Positions 1 to 9,915 of a stretch of 39,464 bases of DNA are shown piece by piece. The DNA comes from Caloramator sp. (GTDB lineage: Bacteria; Bacillota; Clostridia; Clostridiales; Caloramatoraceae): the NCBI GenBank assembly GCA_026418935.1, contig JAOAAJ010000070.1, positions 1 through 39,464 of the forward strand, read 5' to 3'. The position numbers and the translations under genes are program-made. The stretch's first letter is position 1. Every line of letters starts with the position of its first letter. The notes under the pieces are model-generated. The model was not told the origin of the DNA. It saw only the letters and a list, made by a program, of their open reading frames with translations, and made no database searches.

Positions 1-696
1 TTTTAATGGTCTACTTAGTATAAGGTTATCCCTTTCAAGAAAATATAAAAAATTTTTATCCCTCTCAATAAGTTTATAAAAATTTTCAATAAAGCTTATA
101 TAATCAATTCCACCAAAATCTCCTTCACCATAATATGTTAAAACATATTGTATATTATCGTGTCTCCTTTCTAATTCGTATAGTATTTCTATATAGTTCA
201 TATAACACATATCCAAAAAGAGTAAATCCAATCTTTTTCTACAGTCTAAAAGAGCTTTATTTATGCTATAGCACATATCCTCTATAGGCATAACATAAGG
301 AACATCAAATGTTAAATCAGTAATTCCTCCAACAAAGGAAAAACCATGGGAGGCAATAACAAGAACATTATATTTTGCACTACAGCCATTTAATCCCCAA
401 CATATAAAATCATATAGCTCCTTAGGGTTTGCCATATTTCTTTTGCCTAAATCAAAATGCTCTATATTTCCATCCTTTATATGATACCTTTTTACACCAG
501 TCCATTTATCCTTTGAATAGGATATATTTTCAAAGGGTCTTATCACCTTAACAAATTCTCTATCCTCTCTTCCAACCTCAACAAATAGATCAACATCCTT
601 ACATTTAAATTGCAAAAGTTTTTCTAATGAACTATATATTTCAGGTTCAATGTCGTTATTCCCATCTAAATAAAATAGAACACAAAGACTCTTCAT
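1..696 (-). CDS. Clostripain-family (peptidase C11) cysteine peptidase, 3' end cut by window edge
   Basis: The reading frame is open from an ATG at 696 to the window edge (232 codons seen, C-terminus missing). A GAGG ribosome binding site lies 7 bases before the ATG. The N-terminus reads MKSLCVLFYLDGNNDIE, close to the YLDGDNNLE start of C11 peptidases. Further on come a His motif, VIASHGFSF (near residue 117), and a Cys motif, LDMCYMNYIEILYELE (near residue 164). These match the catalytic His-Gly and D-x-C-x-M...E of the clostripain family, which cleaves after basic residues. No signal peptide is visible, so secretion is not supported. The gene is divergent from the giant DUF11 gene, with 143 bases between the two starts. 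The family call is made from the motifs; substrate unknown. Confidence 0.82.
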   Translation of the reverse strand, partial: MKSLCVLFYLDGNNDIEPEIYSSLEKLLQFKCKDVDLFVEVGREDREFVKVIRPFENISYSKDKWTGVKRYHIKDGNIEHFDLGKRNMANPKELYDFICWGLNGCSAKYNVLVIASHGFSFVGGITDLTFDVPYVMPIEDMCYSINKALLDCRKRLDLLFLDMCYMNYIEILYELERRHDNIQYVLTYYGEGDFGGIDYISFIENFYKLIERDKNFLYFLERDNLILSRPLK

Positions 697-839
697 ATAC
701 ATTCCTCAAGCATGCTTTATTTTATTATATGTTTTATATATAAAAAAGCTTATATAAACTCAATACAAAATGCTATTACTCATTATAGATATAACAAATG
801 AATATAATAGTACGAGAAAAAATCTTAAAGGAGGTTCTT

Positions 840-3800
840 ATGGCACTATCTCCATCAGAATTTATAGTTAATCAGTCACCACAGCCATTAAAAATTGTAC
901 TTGGTAAAGTTTCAACATTAAATCTTACCTTTTCTAATACAAGCCTTATAGATAGAGGCTACAACCTATACTTTGAACTTACAATTCCAGATGGTTTTTC
1001 TTATGAGTCAAGTAGCATCTCTCCTACAGAAATTGTTAATAATTTAGATGGTACAAGTACAATAAAGTGGGTTAATGTTAAAGACCTTGCTCCTAATGAA
1101 ATAAACTATACAGTATCTGTTCAAATAAAATCCGATGAATACTTTAGAAATACTCTACTTCCTGTTCCCTTTGATATACCTATACCGAATCTAAACCTAA
1201 CTGCAAAAGTAGATACTCTCCCAAGAGGAAACTTTGACATAGGCAATGTAGAAATTATAAAAAATGTTTCAAATAATGTAATTCCATTAAGATACAATTT
1301 AATTAAAAGAGGTCCTGGTAAAATGCCAAAGGGTGCAGGAATAATTCCATCACAAAGTCCACTTTGGCCCTTTACATACACACTAATACTCGATAACAAT
1401 ACTCGTGAATCATCGGATATAACATTGATTGATAACCTACCAAACGGGATTAGATATCTAAATAATATTTCAGCCGCTGGTCCTGATGCATCAAATTTTT
1501 TAAACCCAACTGTAACTACTCCAACACCTTCTCCAAACTGTAAGAACTATACAGTAATAAATTGGGGAAATAAAACGTTATCTGCTGGAAGTACAAATAC
1601 AATAAACTTTGATGTGGCAATTTGGGATAATTATTCTGCTTTATGTGTTGAAAATTCAGGAAGTAAAATACCCCATAATACACCATTAGTAAATACCGCA
1701 ATACTTGATGGACTATCTGGTCCTATAACTGCAAACCTAACTACTATTGCAAAGGACATAACAATAGATAAAACAATTATAGATACATATATGACTGATG
1801 TAGGCCTTACAAATTCATATAAACTATTTTATAGAGTAAATCAATATGATAATGTAAATAATGTTGTAATTGAAGATATAATACCTGATGGTATGGAATA
1901 TGTTTTGGGTTCTGCAACTCCTTCACCTTCATCTATCTTAGTAAATCCAAATGGAACAACTAAACTTACCTGGAATTTAGGAACTCTTCTTGCTGGTACA
2001 ACAGGTACAATAACATTCCAAACACTAACCAAATCAAGCTATATAGATAGCAATCCTGTAGCATCAAACGACAGCCTAACAAATAGTTCAAACGTAAATG
2101 GAATAAATGCAAATACACTTTGGCAAACGCCTGATAATTCATCTGTAACACAATATATCAAAAAACCTTATATTAAAAAACAAATACTTGGATACTACTA
2201 TAAAGATGGCACACCAAAATCTTATTCTGTTGCCTCTCCAGGAGATTTAGTTGAATTTTATGTAGAGTATAATGCCACAATTTTAAATGCAACACAATTT
2301 AATATTGAAATAGACGACTATTTGCCTTATAATATGGGACCATTGCCACCTTCACCTATTGCCTATGGTGGAAATCTTCCAGGACCATTTACACCCTATA
2401 CTGTGTCTCCAAATGGATTTAGATGGGCTTTGGGAAATTTACCCGCTAATACACTATGGACTGCAACCTTCAAAGTCCCTGTTTTAAATATTCCTACTAA
2501 TGCTGTTAAAAACAATATTATAAAGCTTGCAGGTAGAAATAGTTTAGGATTATCCTACAGCGATAGAGACCAAGTTTTAGTTAAATTTGGAACACCAAAT
2601 ATTGAATTCTATAAATCTGTTACAGGTCCTAATGTAAATGCAATTAAGTCTGGAGAAGTTTATACCTATACAATAACAATAAAAAATACTCAAACTTTAG
2701 ATAACTTAACAACCGATGCCTTTATGATGACTTTGACGGACGTAATACCTGATGGACTTGTATATAATGGAAGCTATACTATAACAGGAACAGGAATTTA
2801 TGACCCTCCAAGCTTTGCAGGTCAAAATATAACAATGCTTATAAAAAAACTTGCCCCTGGTGATAGTTTAACCTTTAGCTATGATGTATTAGTTACAAAC
2901 TCTGTTGTAAGCGGCCAAGTTTATATAAATAAAGCCACTCTTACAAGACCTTATTCGCAAATGGATATGTCCTATCAATATGAAGGTGACCCCTTTGAAG
3001 ACTCTACAATACTAAAAACTGAAAGGCTAAAAATAGTTAAAACCATATCCCCTGCCTACGTTAAAATTGGTGATATTGCAACCTATATGCTTGAAGTGAC
3101 TATTCCAAAAGGAACTATTGCATACAATGTAAAGGTTACAGACACTTATAAAACTCCTGAGCAAACCTATATAGGAAATGCAACACTAAATGGAAACCCA
3201 ATATCTCCAGCGGTTACACCACCAAACGTAGTTTTCCCAACAATACCAATAGTGGATGCTACACAAAATGAAGTTAAACTACTTTATTCATTTGATATTA
3301 GAGTCCTATCTGCTTCCCATACTCCTCCATTTAGTGAAAACCAAGCTAATACCGCAAAGGTTGAATGGGAAATAGACAGCTTGGGAACTCCTGCAATACC
3401 TGAGTCAACAACTAAAAATTTAGTAGTTAGAACTCCAAATATAATTGCAACAAAGGAACAGAGAAACTATACACTAAATGGAACCTTTAGAACTACTGAT
3501 TTAAGCTTTAACGTAGGAAATATTATAGAATATAGAATTACTGTAACAAACAATGGGCTTGAAACAGCATACAACACAGTTGTTACAGATGTATTAAATC
3601 CTCTTTTAAACTTTGTAGCAGGAAGCTTTAACGCAACTTTAGGTACTCCATCCTATTCAATGGGAACAATAAATTGGACTATACCTGAACTTCCCTTTGG
3701 CCAGTCTGCAACTTTAACTTTTAGAGTTGAAACTCTACCAGGCTTTGCTGCAAACTCATCAACTCCTAATAAAGCAACATTTATATATAATACCAATAAC

Positions 3801-6800
3801 AATGGTTTTGGTGTCGAATATAATGGAAATTCAAATACTGTTAACCTTATTGCTCCAAATTTAACTTTAGTAAAATCTGCATCGCTTCTTCAGGCAGAAA
3901 TAGGAGATGATATTGAGTACACCTTAACTGTTACAATACCTTATGGAGTATATGTATATTCCCTTATAGCAAGAGATACACTGCCAACTGGGCAGATTTA
4001 TATAGGGCCTGCAACAAGACAACAGGATGAAGGTCCTATTACACCTATAACTGCTTCTGTTGTAGGCCAAGTAGTAACCTTCCCAACAGAACCAGACCTA
4101 TACTCCTATCCTAATGCAATAACAATTAAATATAGATTCACTGCAAGAGTAATAAGTGGAAACCATACTCCACCATTTACCCAAACACAACAAAATCAAT
4201 CAAGAATAGACTGGGCACTTGTATCTGGAGGGGCTTTAACAAAAAACAGAACATCTAATTTGAATATAACTGTTAGAACACCCAACATTGTAATTACAAA
4301 AGAACAAAAGAACTTTACACAGGGAGGAAGCTATACACAAAATGAAATAGCTGCAAATCCAGATGATATAATTTACTATAGAATAACAATAAATTCAAAC
4401 GGTGCATCACCAGCTTATAATATAAACCTTACTGATGCATTAGATTCCAATTTACAGTTTATTTCAATTATTGGAGCATCCGCAGGCACTCCGTCCTACT
4501 CTGCAGGTCCACCAGAGACAATAACTTGGAATATACCCGTTTTAAATAATGGCTCTAATGCCACACTTGAATTCTCTGTTAAAATTAAAGCACCAATTGC
4601 AGCATCAAGTTCAATTACAAACAAATCAACTTCAGCCTATGATTCAAACGATGTAAATCCAGTAACCTATACTGCAGATTCAAACACAACTAAAATAAAT
4701 ATACCTGCACTTACAATTACAAAGGAGGCAATTCCAAATCCTGCAAAGATAGGTGATGAAGTAACCTACACTATAACCATACCAATACCACAAAATATAG
4801 TTGCCTATAATTTAACATTAACAGATGTATTCTGTATAAAACAGGAGTATGTCTTAGATAGCTTTACAAGAAATACTATTCCTGTTACCCCAACAGTTGT
4901 AGGAAATACAATAACCTATCAAGAGACAGCACCCGTATATGGTCCAACAACACTCATATATACCTTTAAAACTATTGTTAGAGATGGAAAGACAACATCA
5001 CCTTATACAGAAATGCAAAGAAATAATGTATCAATAAAGTGGAACCTAACAGAAGGTGGCCAATCGGCACCAATTGTTTCAACCTTTGTGGATGTTGAAA
5101 TTAGAAGCCCTCATATAAAGATTGAAAAGTGGCAAAAGAACGTAACAAAGGGCGGAGATTTTACTAAAAATCCTCTACTTGATGTTGAATCAGGTGATGA
5201 AATTCACTATAGGATAACAATTACAAACGACGGGCTATCTGATGCATTTAATATAGTAACAACAGATAACCTCTCAAATTATCTAACATTTTCATCAGTT
5301 GTTTCACCTGCACCAACAGGTACTGTAAATCATCCAACTCCTCCAACACCCGATGGTACAGTCACTTGGACAGAATCAACTTTAAATGTTGGTGAAACAA
5401 AAACACTTATATTCTCCTGCATAGTAAATTCTAACCCTACTCCAGGTGAAGCTGTTGAAAACTATGCAGAGAGCCTATATGATACAAATACAGTAAATCC
5501 AAAAACTTTAGGCCCTGCTTTATCAAATACAGTAACCCTTAACTACGCTTACCCTGAAATAATAAAATCAATAGATAAAGAAGCTGCACTTGTTGGAGAA
5601 GAGGTTATATATACAATAAATATAAATATTCCACTTGGGATTAAGGTATATGATGTAACTATAAATGATATACTACCATCAGAGCAGAGCTATGTTCCCT
5701 TTACTCTAACTAAAAATGGTATAAATATTGGTGCTGCAACTTTAACCTTCCCAATTGAAGGCGAAATAGATGCATCAATAGCAGAAGTTAATATTGAATA
5801 CAAGTTTAGAGCAAAAATAAATAGTATATCAACACCTCCTCAGCAAGGACAAATAAATACTGCTACACTTGATTGGAAATATACCCCACTTGGTCCAAGT
5901 GGCCCTCAACAAACAGCAAATTCAACTATTTATATATCAAATGCAAACCTAATATTAACAAAATCCCAAAAGAACTCAATGACAAGTCCATTTACAACTG
6001 ATGATATAAAAGTTAATGTTGGAGATTTAATATATTATGAACTAAAGGTTTACAATCCAAACAACTATGCACTTGTTGATGTAGTTGCAACTGAAATATT
6101 TGAAGAACTATTGTCATTCATTGAAATTATTTCAATAGATACAGGAACATTAACTATAGAATCTGGTAACTTAACTTGGACTATACCAATAATTCCTGCA
6201 AGTACTGAATATAAAGCCGTAGTTGCCCTATCTGTTAATGCAGGTGGGCTCACAGGGCAGAGGATTCCAAATAAATTTAGTGTAACCTTTGGTATTGAAG
6301 GTGCAACACCACTTGTTTACTACGGTCCAAAAACATCAAATACAGTTTATGCTGTTTTTGGTGAACTTTCCGTTTTAAAATATGCTTCAAGTGACAGTTT
6401 TAAAGTTGGAGATATAATAACCTACTTTATCGAAATAACAGTACCCTTTGGAACAAAGGCTAAAAATATAATTGTTAAGGATACACTCCCTTCTAAACAG
6501 ATTTATTTAGGACCTACAAGTTATAACTCAACAATGTTACACCCACTGTTTTCTAATGGTGACATCGTATTTACTATTCCACTTGTTGATGCAACATTAG
6601 AGGAGAAGAAAATAACAATAACATTCCTTGCAAGGGTAATTGATGGTAATAACGAAGAACCATATATCGAAATTCAAAGAAATATTGTTAAAGTAACAAG
6701 TGAAATAGACGAAGAAGGAACATTTGGACCTGAAATCGAAAAATATGTAGATGTTGAAATAACAAGACCATTTGTATTTGTTGCAAAAGAACAAAGAAAT

Positions 6801-8084
6801 ATAACACAAGAAACCACCTATACAACAGAAATGATATCTGTTTTGGCAGATGATACTTTAGAATTTAGATTGACTGTCCACAACTTTGGTTCATCAACTG
6901 CCTATAACACTATAATTGAAGATTATATATCACCTTATTTAGAATATACAGGTTATTATGAAACAACTATTGGAGCAGTAAATTACTCCTCTCTTTTGAG
7001 AAAAATAGAATGGGTAATTGATGAACTTGAACCCAGTAAAGTTTATTTTCTAATATTTAGAGTAAAAGTAGTCGGTGGTATTCCTGCTGGTGGATTCTCT
7101 AAAAATAAAGGACGTTATATTTACTCTACAAACAATACAACACCAATAACCTATCCTAAGGAGAATACAAACGAGGTTATTCAAAAATTCCCTGATATTG
7201 AAATAAGCAAAGTTGCAAATATATACTATACTACAATTGGAAGTATAATTAGATATACTGTAACCTTCAAGCTACCAAAAGGAACAAGCATAGTAAATGG
7301 ACAGTTTACCGATATACTTCCTATAGGTCAAACCTACGTTGGAAATGCAACATTAATGGGGCATCCTATACAACCTGTTTTAGTTGAAGCACAAAAGGTT
7401 GTATTCCCTGTTGTTCCCTATGCCTATGCAGAAGAGGATGAATACTTTAACTATGCCTTTGATGTTTTGATAAGTTCTGCTGTTCCTAATCCTATAACTT
7501 TAATTGACACACAGCTAAATTGTTCCTATGGAGTATGGTATTTAGCACCTGAAGAGATAGGACCTGGAATACAGACGTGTAGAAATATTTATGTAACTGA
7601 TTCTGAAATAAATTTATTAAAAGAACAGAGAAATAAAACAAAGGAAGGAGAATTTACAACTAATGATATTATAGGTTCTCTTGGACAACTTGTTGAATAT
7701 AGAATTTCTATAACAAATAGCGGACCACGTCCAATTTATGAAGTAAAAATAAAGGATGTATTAAGCGATGACCTAAGATTTATTGAGGTTGTATATTCTG
7801 AAGGAACAGTAACCCATACAGGAGAAACAAGCAATGGAACAGTGGATATCTATATTGACAGTATAGATGTTGAAGAAACAAAGACCTTTATATTCAAAGT
7901 TAAAATATTAAGACGTTCTAAAGGAACTATAAAAAATAATGCTAACTTGACCTTTAAGTTATCTCCTGAATCTGAAACTATATTTGAAGGAATTAAATCA
8001 AATACAACCACAATAAACAATCAAGGTTCAGGAAGCCGTGGAGTATCAGTTAAAAAGATATTAGAATTAAATAACATAGATTAA
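840..8084 (+). CDS. Giant DUF11 (TIGR01451-type) repeat protein, about 2414 aa, no signal peptide or anchor seen
   Basis: The ATG at 840 is preferred over an in-frame ATG at 798 because AAAGGAGG (827-834) sits 5 bases before it; the protein then begins MALSPSEFIVNQSPQPLK. It is a chain of about 17 beta-rich domains. Five irregular ones fill roughly residues 1-728. Then follow six tandem two-domain modules of about 278 residues (A then B), A domains starting near 3024, 3858, 4707, 5552, 6364 and 7192. Each has the DUF11 pattern: Lys near the start, a G-D/E-x-I-x-Y-x-I-x-V core, an acidic residue in a V-x-D-x-L strand, and a late Asn. I see no N-terminal signal peptide, LPxTG motif, SLH domain or terminal membrane helix; the C-terminus is GVSVKKILELNNID. 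Very few Cys. A surface or spore-coat role would be inference only. Confidence 0.85.
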   Translation: MALSPSEFIVNQSPQPLKIVLGKVSTLNLTFSNTSLIDRGYNLYFELTIPDGFSYESSSISPTEIVNNLDGTSTIKWVNVKDLAPNEINYTVSVQIKSDEYFRNTLLPVPFDIPIPNLNLTAKVDTLPRGNFDIGNVEIIKNVSNNVIPLRYNLIKRGPGKMPKGAGIIPSQSPLWPFTYTLILDNNTRESSDITLIDNLPNGIRYLNNISAAGPDASNFLNPTVTTPTPSPNCKNYTVINWGNKTLSAGSTNTINFDVAIWDNYSALCVENSGSKIPHNTPLVNTAILDGLSGPITANLTTIAKDITIDKTIIDTYMTDVGLTNSYKLFYRVNQYDNVNNVVIEDIIPDGMEYVLGSATPSPSSILVNPNGTTKLTWNLGTLLAGTTGTITFQTLTKSSYIDSNPVASNDSLTNSSNVNGINANTLWQTPDNSSVTQYIKKPYIKKQILGYYYKDGTPKSYSVASPGDLVEFYVEYNATILNATQFNIEIDDYLPYNMGPLPPSPIAYGGNLPGPFTPYTVSPNGFRWALGNLPANTLWTATFKVPVLNIPTNAVKNNIIKLAGRNSLGLSYSDRDQVLVKFGTPNIEFYKSVTGPNVNAIKSGEVYTYTITIKNTQTLDNLTTDAFMMTLTDVIPDGLVYNGSYTITGTGIYDPPSFAGQNITMLIKKLAPGDSLTFSYDVLVTNSVVSGQVYINKATLTRPYSQMDMSYQYEGDPFEDSTILKTERLKIVKTISPAYVKIGDIATYMLEVTIPKGTIAYNVKVTDTYKTPEQTYIGNATLNGNPISPAVTPPNVVFPTIPIVDATQNEVKLLYSFDIRVLSASHTPPFSENQANTAKVEWEIDSLGTPAIPESTTKNLVVRTPNIIATKEQRNYTLNGTFRTTDLSFNVGNIIEYRITVTNNGLETAYNTVVTDVLNPLLNFVAGSFNATLGTPSYSMGTINWTIPELPFGQSATLTFRVETLPGFAANSSTPNKATFIYNTNNNGFGVEYNGNSNTVNLIAPNLTLVKSASLLQAEIGDDIEYTLTVTIPYGVYVYSLIARDTLPTGQIYIGPATRQQDEGPITPITASVVGQVVTFPTEPDLYSYPNAITIKYRFTARVISGNHTPPFTQTQQNQSRIDWALVSGGALTKNRTSNLNITVRTPNIVITKEQKNFTQGGSYTQNEIAANPDDIIYYRITINSNGASPAYNINLTDALDSNLQFISIIGASAGTPSYSAGPPETITWNIPVLNNGSNATLEFSVKIKAPIAASSSITNKSTSAYDSNDVNPVTYTADSNTTKINIPALTITKEAIPNPAKIGDEVTYTITIPIPQNIVAYNLTLTDVFCIKQEYVLDSFTRNTIPVTPTVVGNTITYQETAPVYGPTTLIYTFKTIVRDGKTTSPYTEMQRNNVSIKWNLTEGGQSAPIVSTFVDVEIRSPHIKIEKWQKNVTKGGDFTKNPLLDVESGDEIHYRITITNDGLSDAFNIVTTDNLSNYLTFSSVVSPAPTGTVNHPTPPTPDGTVTWTESTLNVGETKTLIFSCIVNSNPTPGEAVENYAESLYDTNTVNPKTLGPALSNTVTLNYAYPEIIKSIDKEAALVGEEVIYTININIPLGIKVYDVTINDILPSEQSYVPFTLTKNGINIGAATLTFPIEGEIDASIAEVNIEYKFRAKINSISTPPQQGQINTATLDWKYTPLGPSGPQQTANSTIYISNANLILTKSQKNSMTSPFTTDDIKVNVGDLIYYELKVYNPNNYALVDVVATEIFEELLSFIEIISIDTGTLTIESGNLTWTIPIIPASTEYKAVVALSVNAGGLTGQRIPNKFSVTFGIEGATPLVYYGPKTSNTVYAVFGELSVLKYASSDSFKVGDIITYFIEITVPFGTKAKNIIVKDTLPSKQIYLGPTSYNSTMLHPLFSNGDIVFTIPLVDATLEEKKITITFLARVIDGNNEEPYIEIQRNIVKVTSEIDEEGTFGPEIEKYVDVEITRPFVFVAKEQRNITQETTYTTEMISVLADDTLEFRLTVHNFGSSTAYNTIIEDYISPYLEYTGYYETTIGAVNYSSLLRKIEWVIDELEPSKVYFLIFRVKVVGGIPAGGFSKNKGRYIYSTNNTTPITYPKENTNEVIQKFPDIEISKVANIYYTTIGSIIRYTVTFKLPKGTSIVNGQFTDILPIGQTYVGNATLMGHPIQPVLVEAQKVVFPVVPYAYAEEDEYFNYAFDVLISSAVPNPITLIDTQLNCSYGVWYLAPEEIGPGIQTCRNIYVTDSEINLLKEQRNKTKEGEFTTNDIIGSLGQLVEYRISITNSGPRPIYEVKIKDVLSDDLRFIEVVYSEGTVTHTGETSNGTVDIYIDSIDVEETKTFIFKVKILRRSKGTIKNNANLTFKLSPESETIFEGIKSNTTTINNQGSGSRGVSVKKILELNNID
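3024..8000 (+). repeat. Six tandem A+B DUF11 modules inside the giant protein gene
   Basis: Protein-level repeats with a period of about 812-849 bases. A-type domains open with I/L-V-K-x (IVKTI, LVKSA, ITKEA, IIKSI, VLKYA, ISKVA), followed by IGD/VGD and a TIPxG segment. B-type domains open with x-K-E/S/W-Q-K/R-N (TKEQRN, TKEQKN, EKWQKN, TKSQKN, AKEQRN, LKEQRN). The DNA copies have diverged, so this is an old coding repeat, not a recent DNA duplication. Confidence 0.85.
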
Positions 8085-8090
8085 CCATAT

Positions 8091-8131
8091 ATCCCCTAAA
8101 CATTACACTTTTATGTTTAGGGGATTTTCTT
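8091..8131 (+). terminator. Rho-independent terminator after the DUF11 gene
   Basis: A perfect 13-bp stem (8091-8103 with 8113-8125), 9-base loop, then a T-rich run TTTTCTTT. It starts 7 bases after the TAA stop. Confidence 0.9.
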
Positions 8132-8261
8132 TAATTATCTACCTAATAAGCTTAATAAAAATATCTACACATATAACCTAAATTTAACCTCAGCTTAAAC
8201 CTGTTTTATTTTAATATAAATAAAATAAAATTAAAGAATTTATTTTATAGGATGTGAGGTT

Positions 8262-8849
8262 ATGTTGTCTGCAACCCATAAATTAATAGGCAAGTCTATA
8301 TTAAATAATATCAAGCAATATCATAATATACCAATAAACGAAGAAGGTTTTTTAAGTGGTTGTTTAAAACCTGATTATTCTCTCCCCTTCTTTTTCATAC
8401 CCCATTATAAGGAAAAATCCTTCAATTTTATAATTGAGATGATAACAGAACTTATAAATTATAATTTTTCTAATAACAAAAATACAAAAAACTTTTATAT
8501 TAAGCTTGGTATTGTTACACACTTCTTATGTGACTACTTCTGTCATGCTCATAACAATAAAAAATTAGATAATATGTTTTTACATCTAAAATACGAACGG
8601 GCCCTCCACAACCTTTTTGAGGAACTATCTATTGATAAAATATCCGTATATTATTCTCAAAATCATAACTCCCTCAAAGTTTACTCCCTTGACAGTCTCA
8701 TTGATTTTATAAACGATATGCATCAAAAATATATTTCAACACCCCCATCAATGGAAAAGGACATATACTATGCACTTGAAATATCAAATAATGCAGTAGA
8801 TTTCATAATAAGCTGTATTAAAAACTGCCATAAATATAATGTAGCATAA
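8262..8849 (+). CDS. Short zinc-dependent phospholipase C-like protein, 195 aa
   Basis: It matches the Zn_dep_PLPC family (clostridial alpha-toxin/PC-PLC fold) by its pattern of metal ligands: H6 in ATHKLIG, D38 in GCLKPDYS, H48 in IPHY, H87-x3-D91-x3-H95 in VTHFLCDYFCHAH, H108 and E112 in HLKYE, and H116. Secreted phospholipases of this family are longer, with a signal peptide and often a C-terminal lipid-binding domain. This one starts directly at MLSATHKL without a signal peptide and stops after the catalytic domain, so it is probably intracellular and its substrate is unknown. The ribosome binding site GTGAGG is just before the ATG. The 177 bases upstream hold only the preceding terminator and AT-rich sequence. 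Confidence 0.75.
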   Translation: MLSATHKLIGKSILNNIKQYHNIPINEEGFLSGCLKPDYSLPFFFIPHYKEKSFNFIIEMITELINYNFSNNKNTKNFYIKLGIVTHFLCDYFCHAHNNKKLDNMFLHLKYERALHNLFEELSIDKISVYYSQNHNSLKVYSLDSLIDFINDMHQKYISTPPSMEKDIYYALEISNNAVDFIISCIKNCHKYNVA

Positions 8850-8902
8850 AAAAAATATATGATATATAATATAATTGAAATAAGTCTATAGGGGGTAAAC
8901 TT

Positions 8903-9889
8903 ATGAAGAAAGTAGCTATTGTATTTAATGGCGGTACTATTTCAATGAAGGTAGACCCAAAACTACAGGCTGCTGTACCAAGCTTAAGTTCTGAAGAAAT
9001 AATGGCAATGGTAACAGGAGTAGAAGGGTTTGCCTCAATTGAAAGTTTTACTTTTTCAAAACTTCCAGGACCACATATGACTCCTGAAAAAATGCTTGAA
9101 CTATCAAGATACATAAAGGCTATACTTGATAGAGAGGATATATCAGGTGTTGTAGTAACACACGGTACAGATTCACTTGAGGAAACTGCATACTTTTTAG
9201 ATCTAACTATAAATTCGCAAAAACCTATAATTGTAACAGGAGCTATGCGTAATAGTTCTGAACTTGGATATGATGGACCTGCAAACCTTGCAGCATCAAT
9301 TTGTACAGCAATTTCAGAAGAGGCAAAGGGAAGAGGCGTTCTTGTATGTTTCAACGATGAACTCTTCTGTGCAAGTGAAGTCACTAAGAGAAATTCTATG
9401 AGTTTAAATGCATTTCAATCTCCTTTATTTGGCCCAATAGGTATTATTGATAGCAATAAGGTTATCTTCTATCGTGACAGCATTAGAAAGCAACATATCG
9501 AAATAGATAATATTAATGCAAATGTCCAGCTCATCAAATGCGTAACAGGTATGGATTCCACTTTAATAGATTACTGTATTGAAAAGGGAATAGATGGATT
9601 TGTAATAGAAGGAATGGGAAGAGGAAATGTTCCACCTAATATGGTACCTGGAATTAAAAAGGCTATAGAGTCTAATATTCCTGTTGTTGTGGTTTCAAGA
9701 TGTTTCGAGGGACGTGTTCTTGATAGTTACGGATATCCTGGTGGAGGACGCGACCTTAGAAATTTAGGTGTGATATTTGGAGATACTCTACCAGGTCAAA
9801 AAGCAAGAATAAAGCTTATTGTTGCCTTAAGCAAAACAAGAGATTTAAATGAGATAAAGAAGATATTTGAAATGGAGTTATATAATTAA
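8903..9889 (+). CDS. ansA: L-asparaginase (asparagine to aspartate + ammonia)
   Basis: 328 residues, the usual size for bacterial asparaginases. The catalytic residues fall where the family places them: T12 in FNGGTIS (nucleophile), T86 and D90 in VTHGTDSLEE, and K162 in EVTKRNS. VTGAMR and the LPGPHMTPE loop are further family signatures. There is no signal peptide, so it is a cytoplasmic enzyme. An AGGGGGT-like ribosome binding site precedes the ATG. It ends in a hairpin shared with proS, which converges on it. Several TATAAT-like sequences lie in the 53 bases upstream, but no clear -35 box was chosen. The symbol is given for the enzyme; I cannot tell whether the host uses ansA or ansB. Confidence 0.92.
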   Translation: MKKVAIVFNGGTISMKVDPKLQAAVPSLSSEEIMAMVTGVEGFASIESFTFSKLPGPHMTPEKMLELSRYIKAILDREDISGVVVTHGTDSLEETAYFLDLTINSQKPIIVTGAMRNSSELGYDGPANLAASICTAISEEAKGRGVLVCFNDELFCASEVTKRNSMSLNAFQSPLFGPIGIIDSNKVIFYRDSIRKQHIEIDNINANVQLIKCVTGMDSTLIDYCIEKGIDGFVIEGMGRGNVPPNMVPGIKKAIESNIPVVVVSRCFEGRVLDSYGYPGGGRDLRNLGVIFGDTLPGQKARIKLIVALSKTRDLNEIKKIFEMELYN

Positions 9890-9915
9890 AAAAGTGCCAT
9901 AATTGGCACTTTTTT
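9888..9915. terminator. Bidirectional terminator between ansA and proS
   Basis: A 12-bp stem (9888-9899 with 9904-9915) with a 4-base loop, A-run on the left and T-run on the right. It overlaps the stop codons of both converging genes. Confidence 0.9.

Noticed and set aside
798-839. Longer N-terminus of the DUF11 protein from the ATG at 798
   Set aside because: No ribosome binding site precedes 798, while AAAGGAGG is ideally placed for the ATG at 840.
6597-6809. Antisense open frames within the DUF11 gene and other genes
   Set aside because: They lack ribosome binding sites and family features and lie opposite clear coding sequence.
3024-8000. Large DNA repeat array or CRISPR-like structure
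   Set aside because: Repeats exist only at protein level with an 830-base period and diverged DNA; no short direct repeats with spacers were seen.
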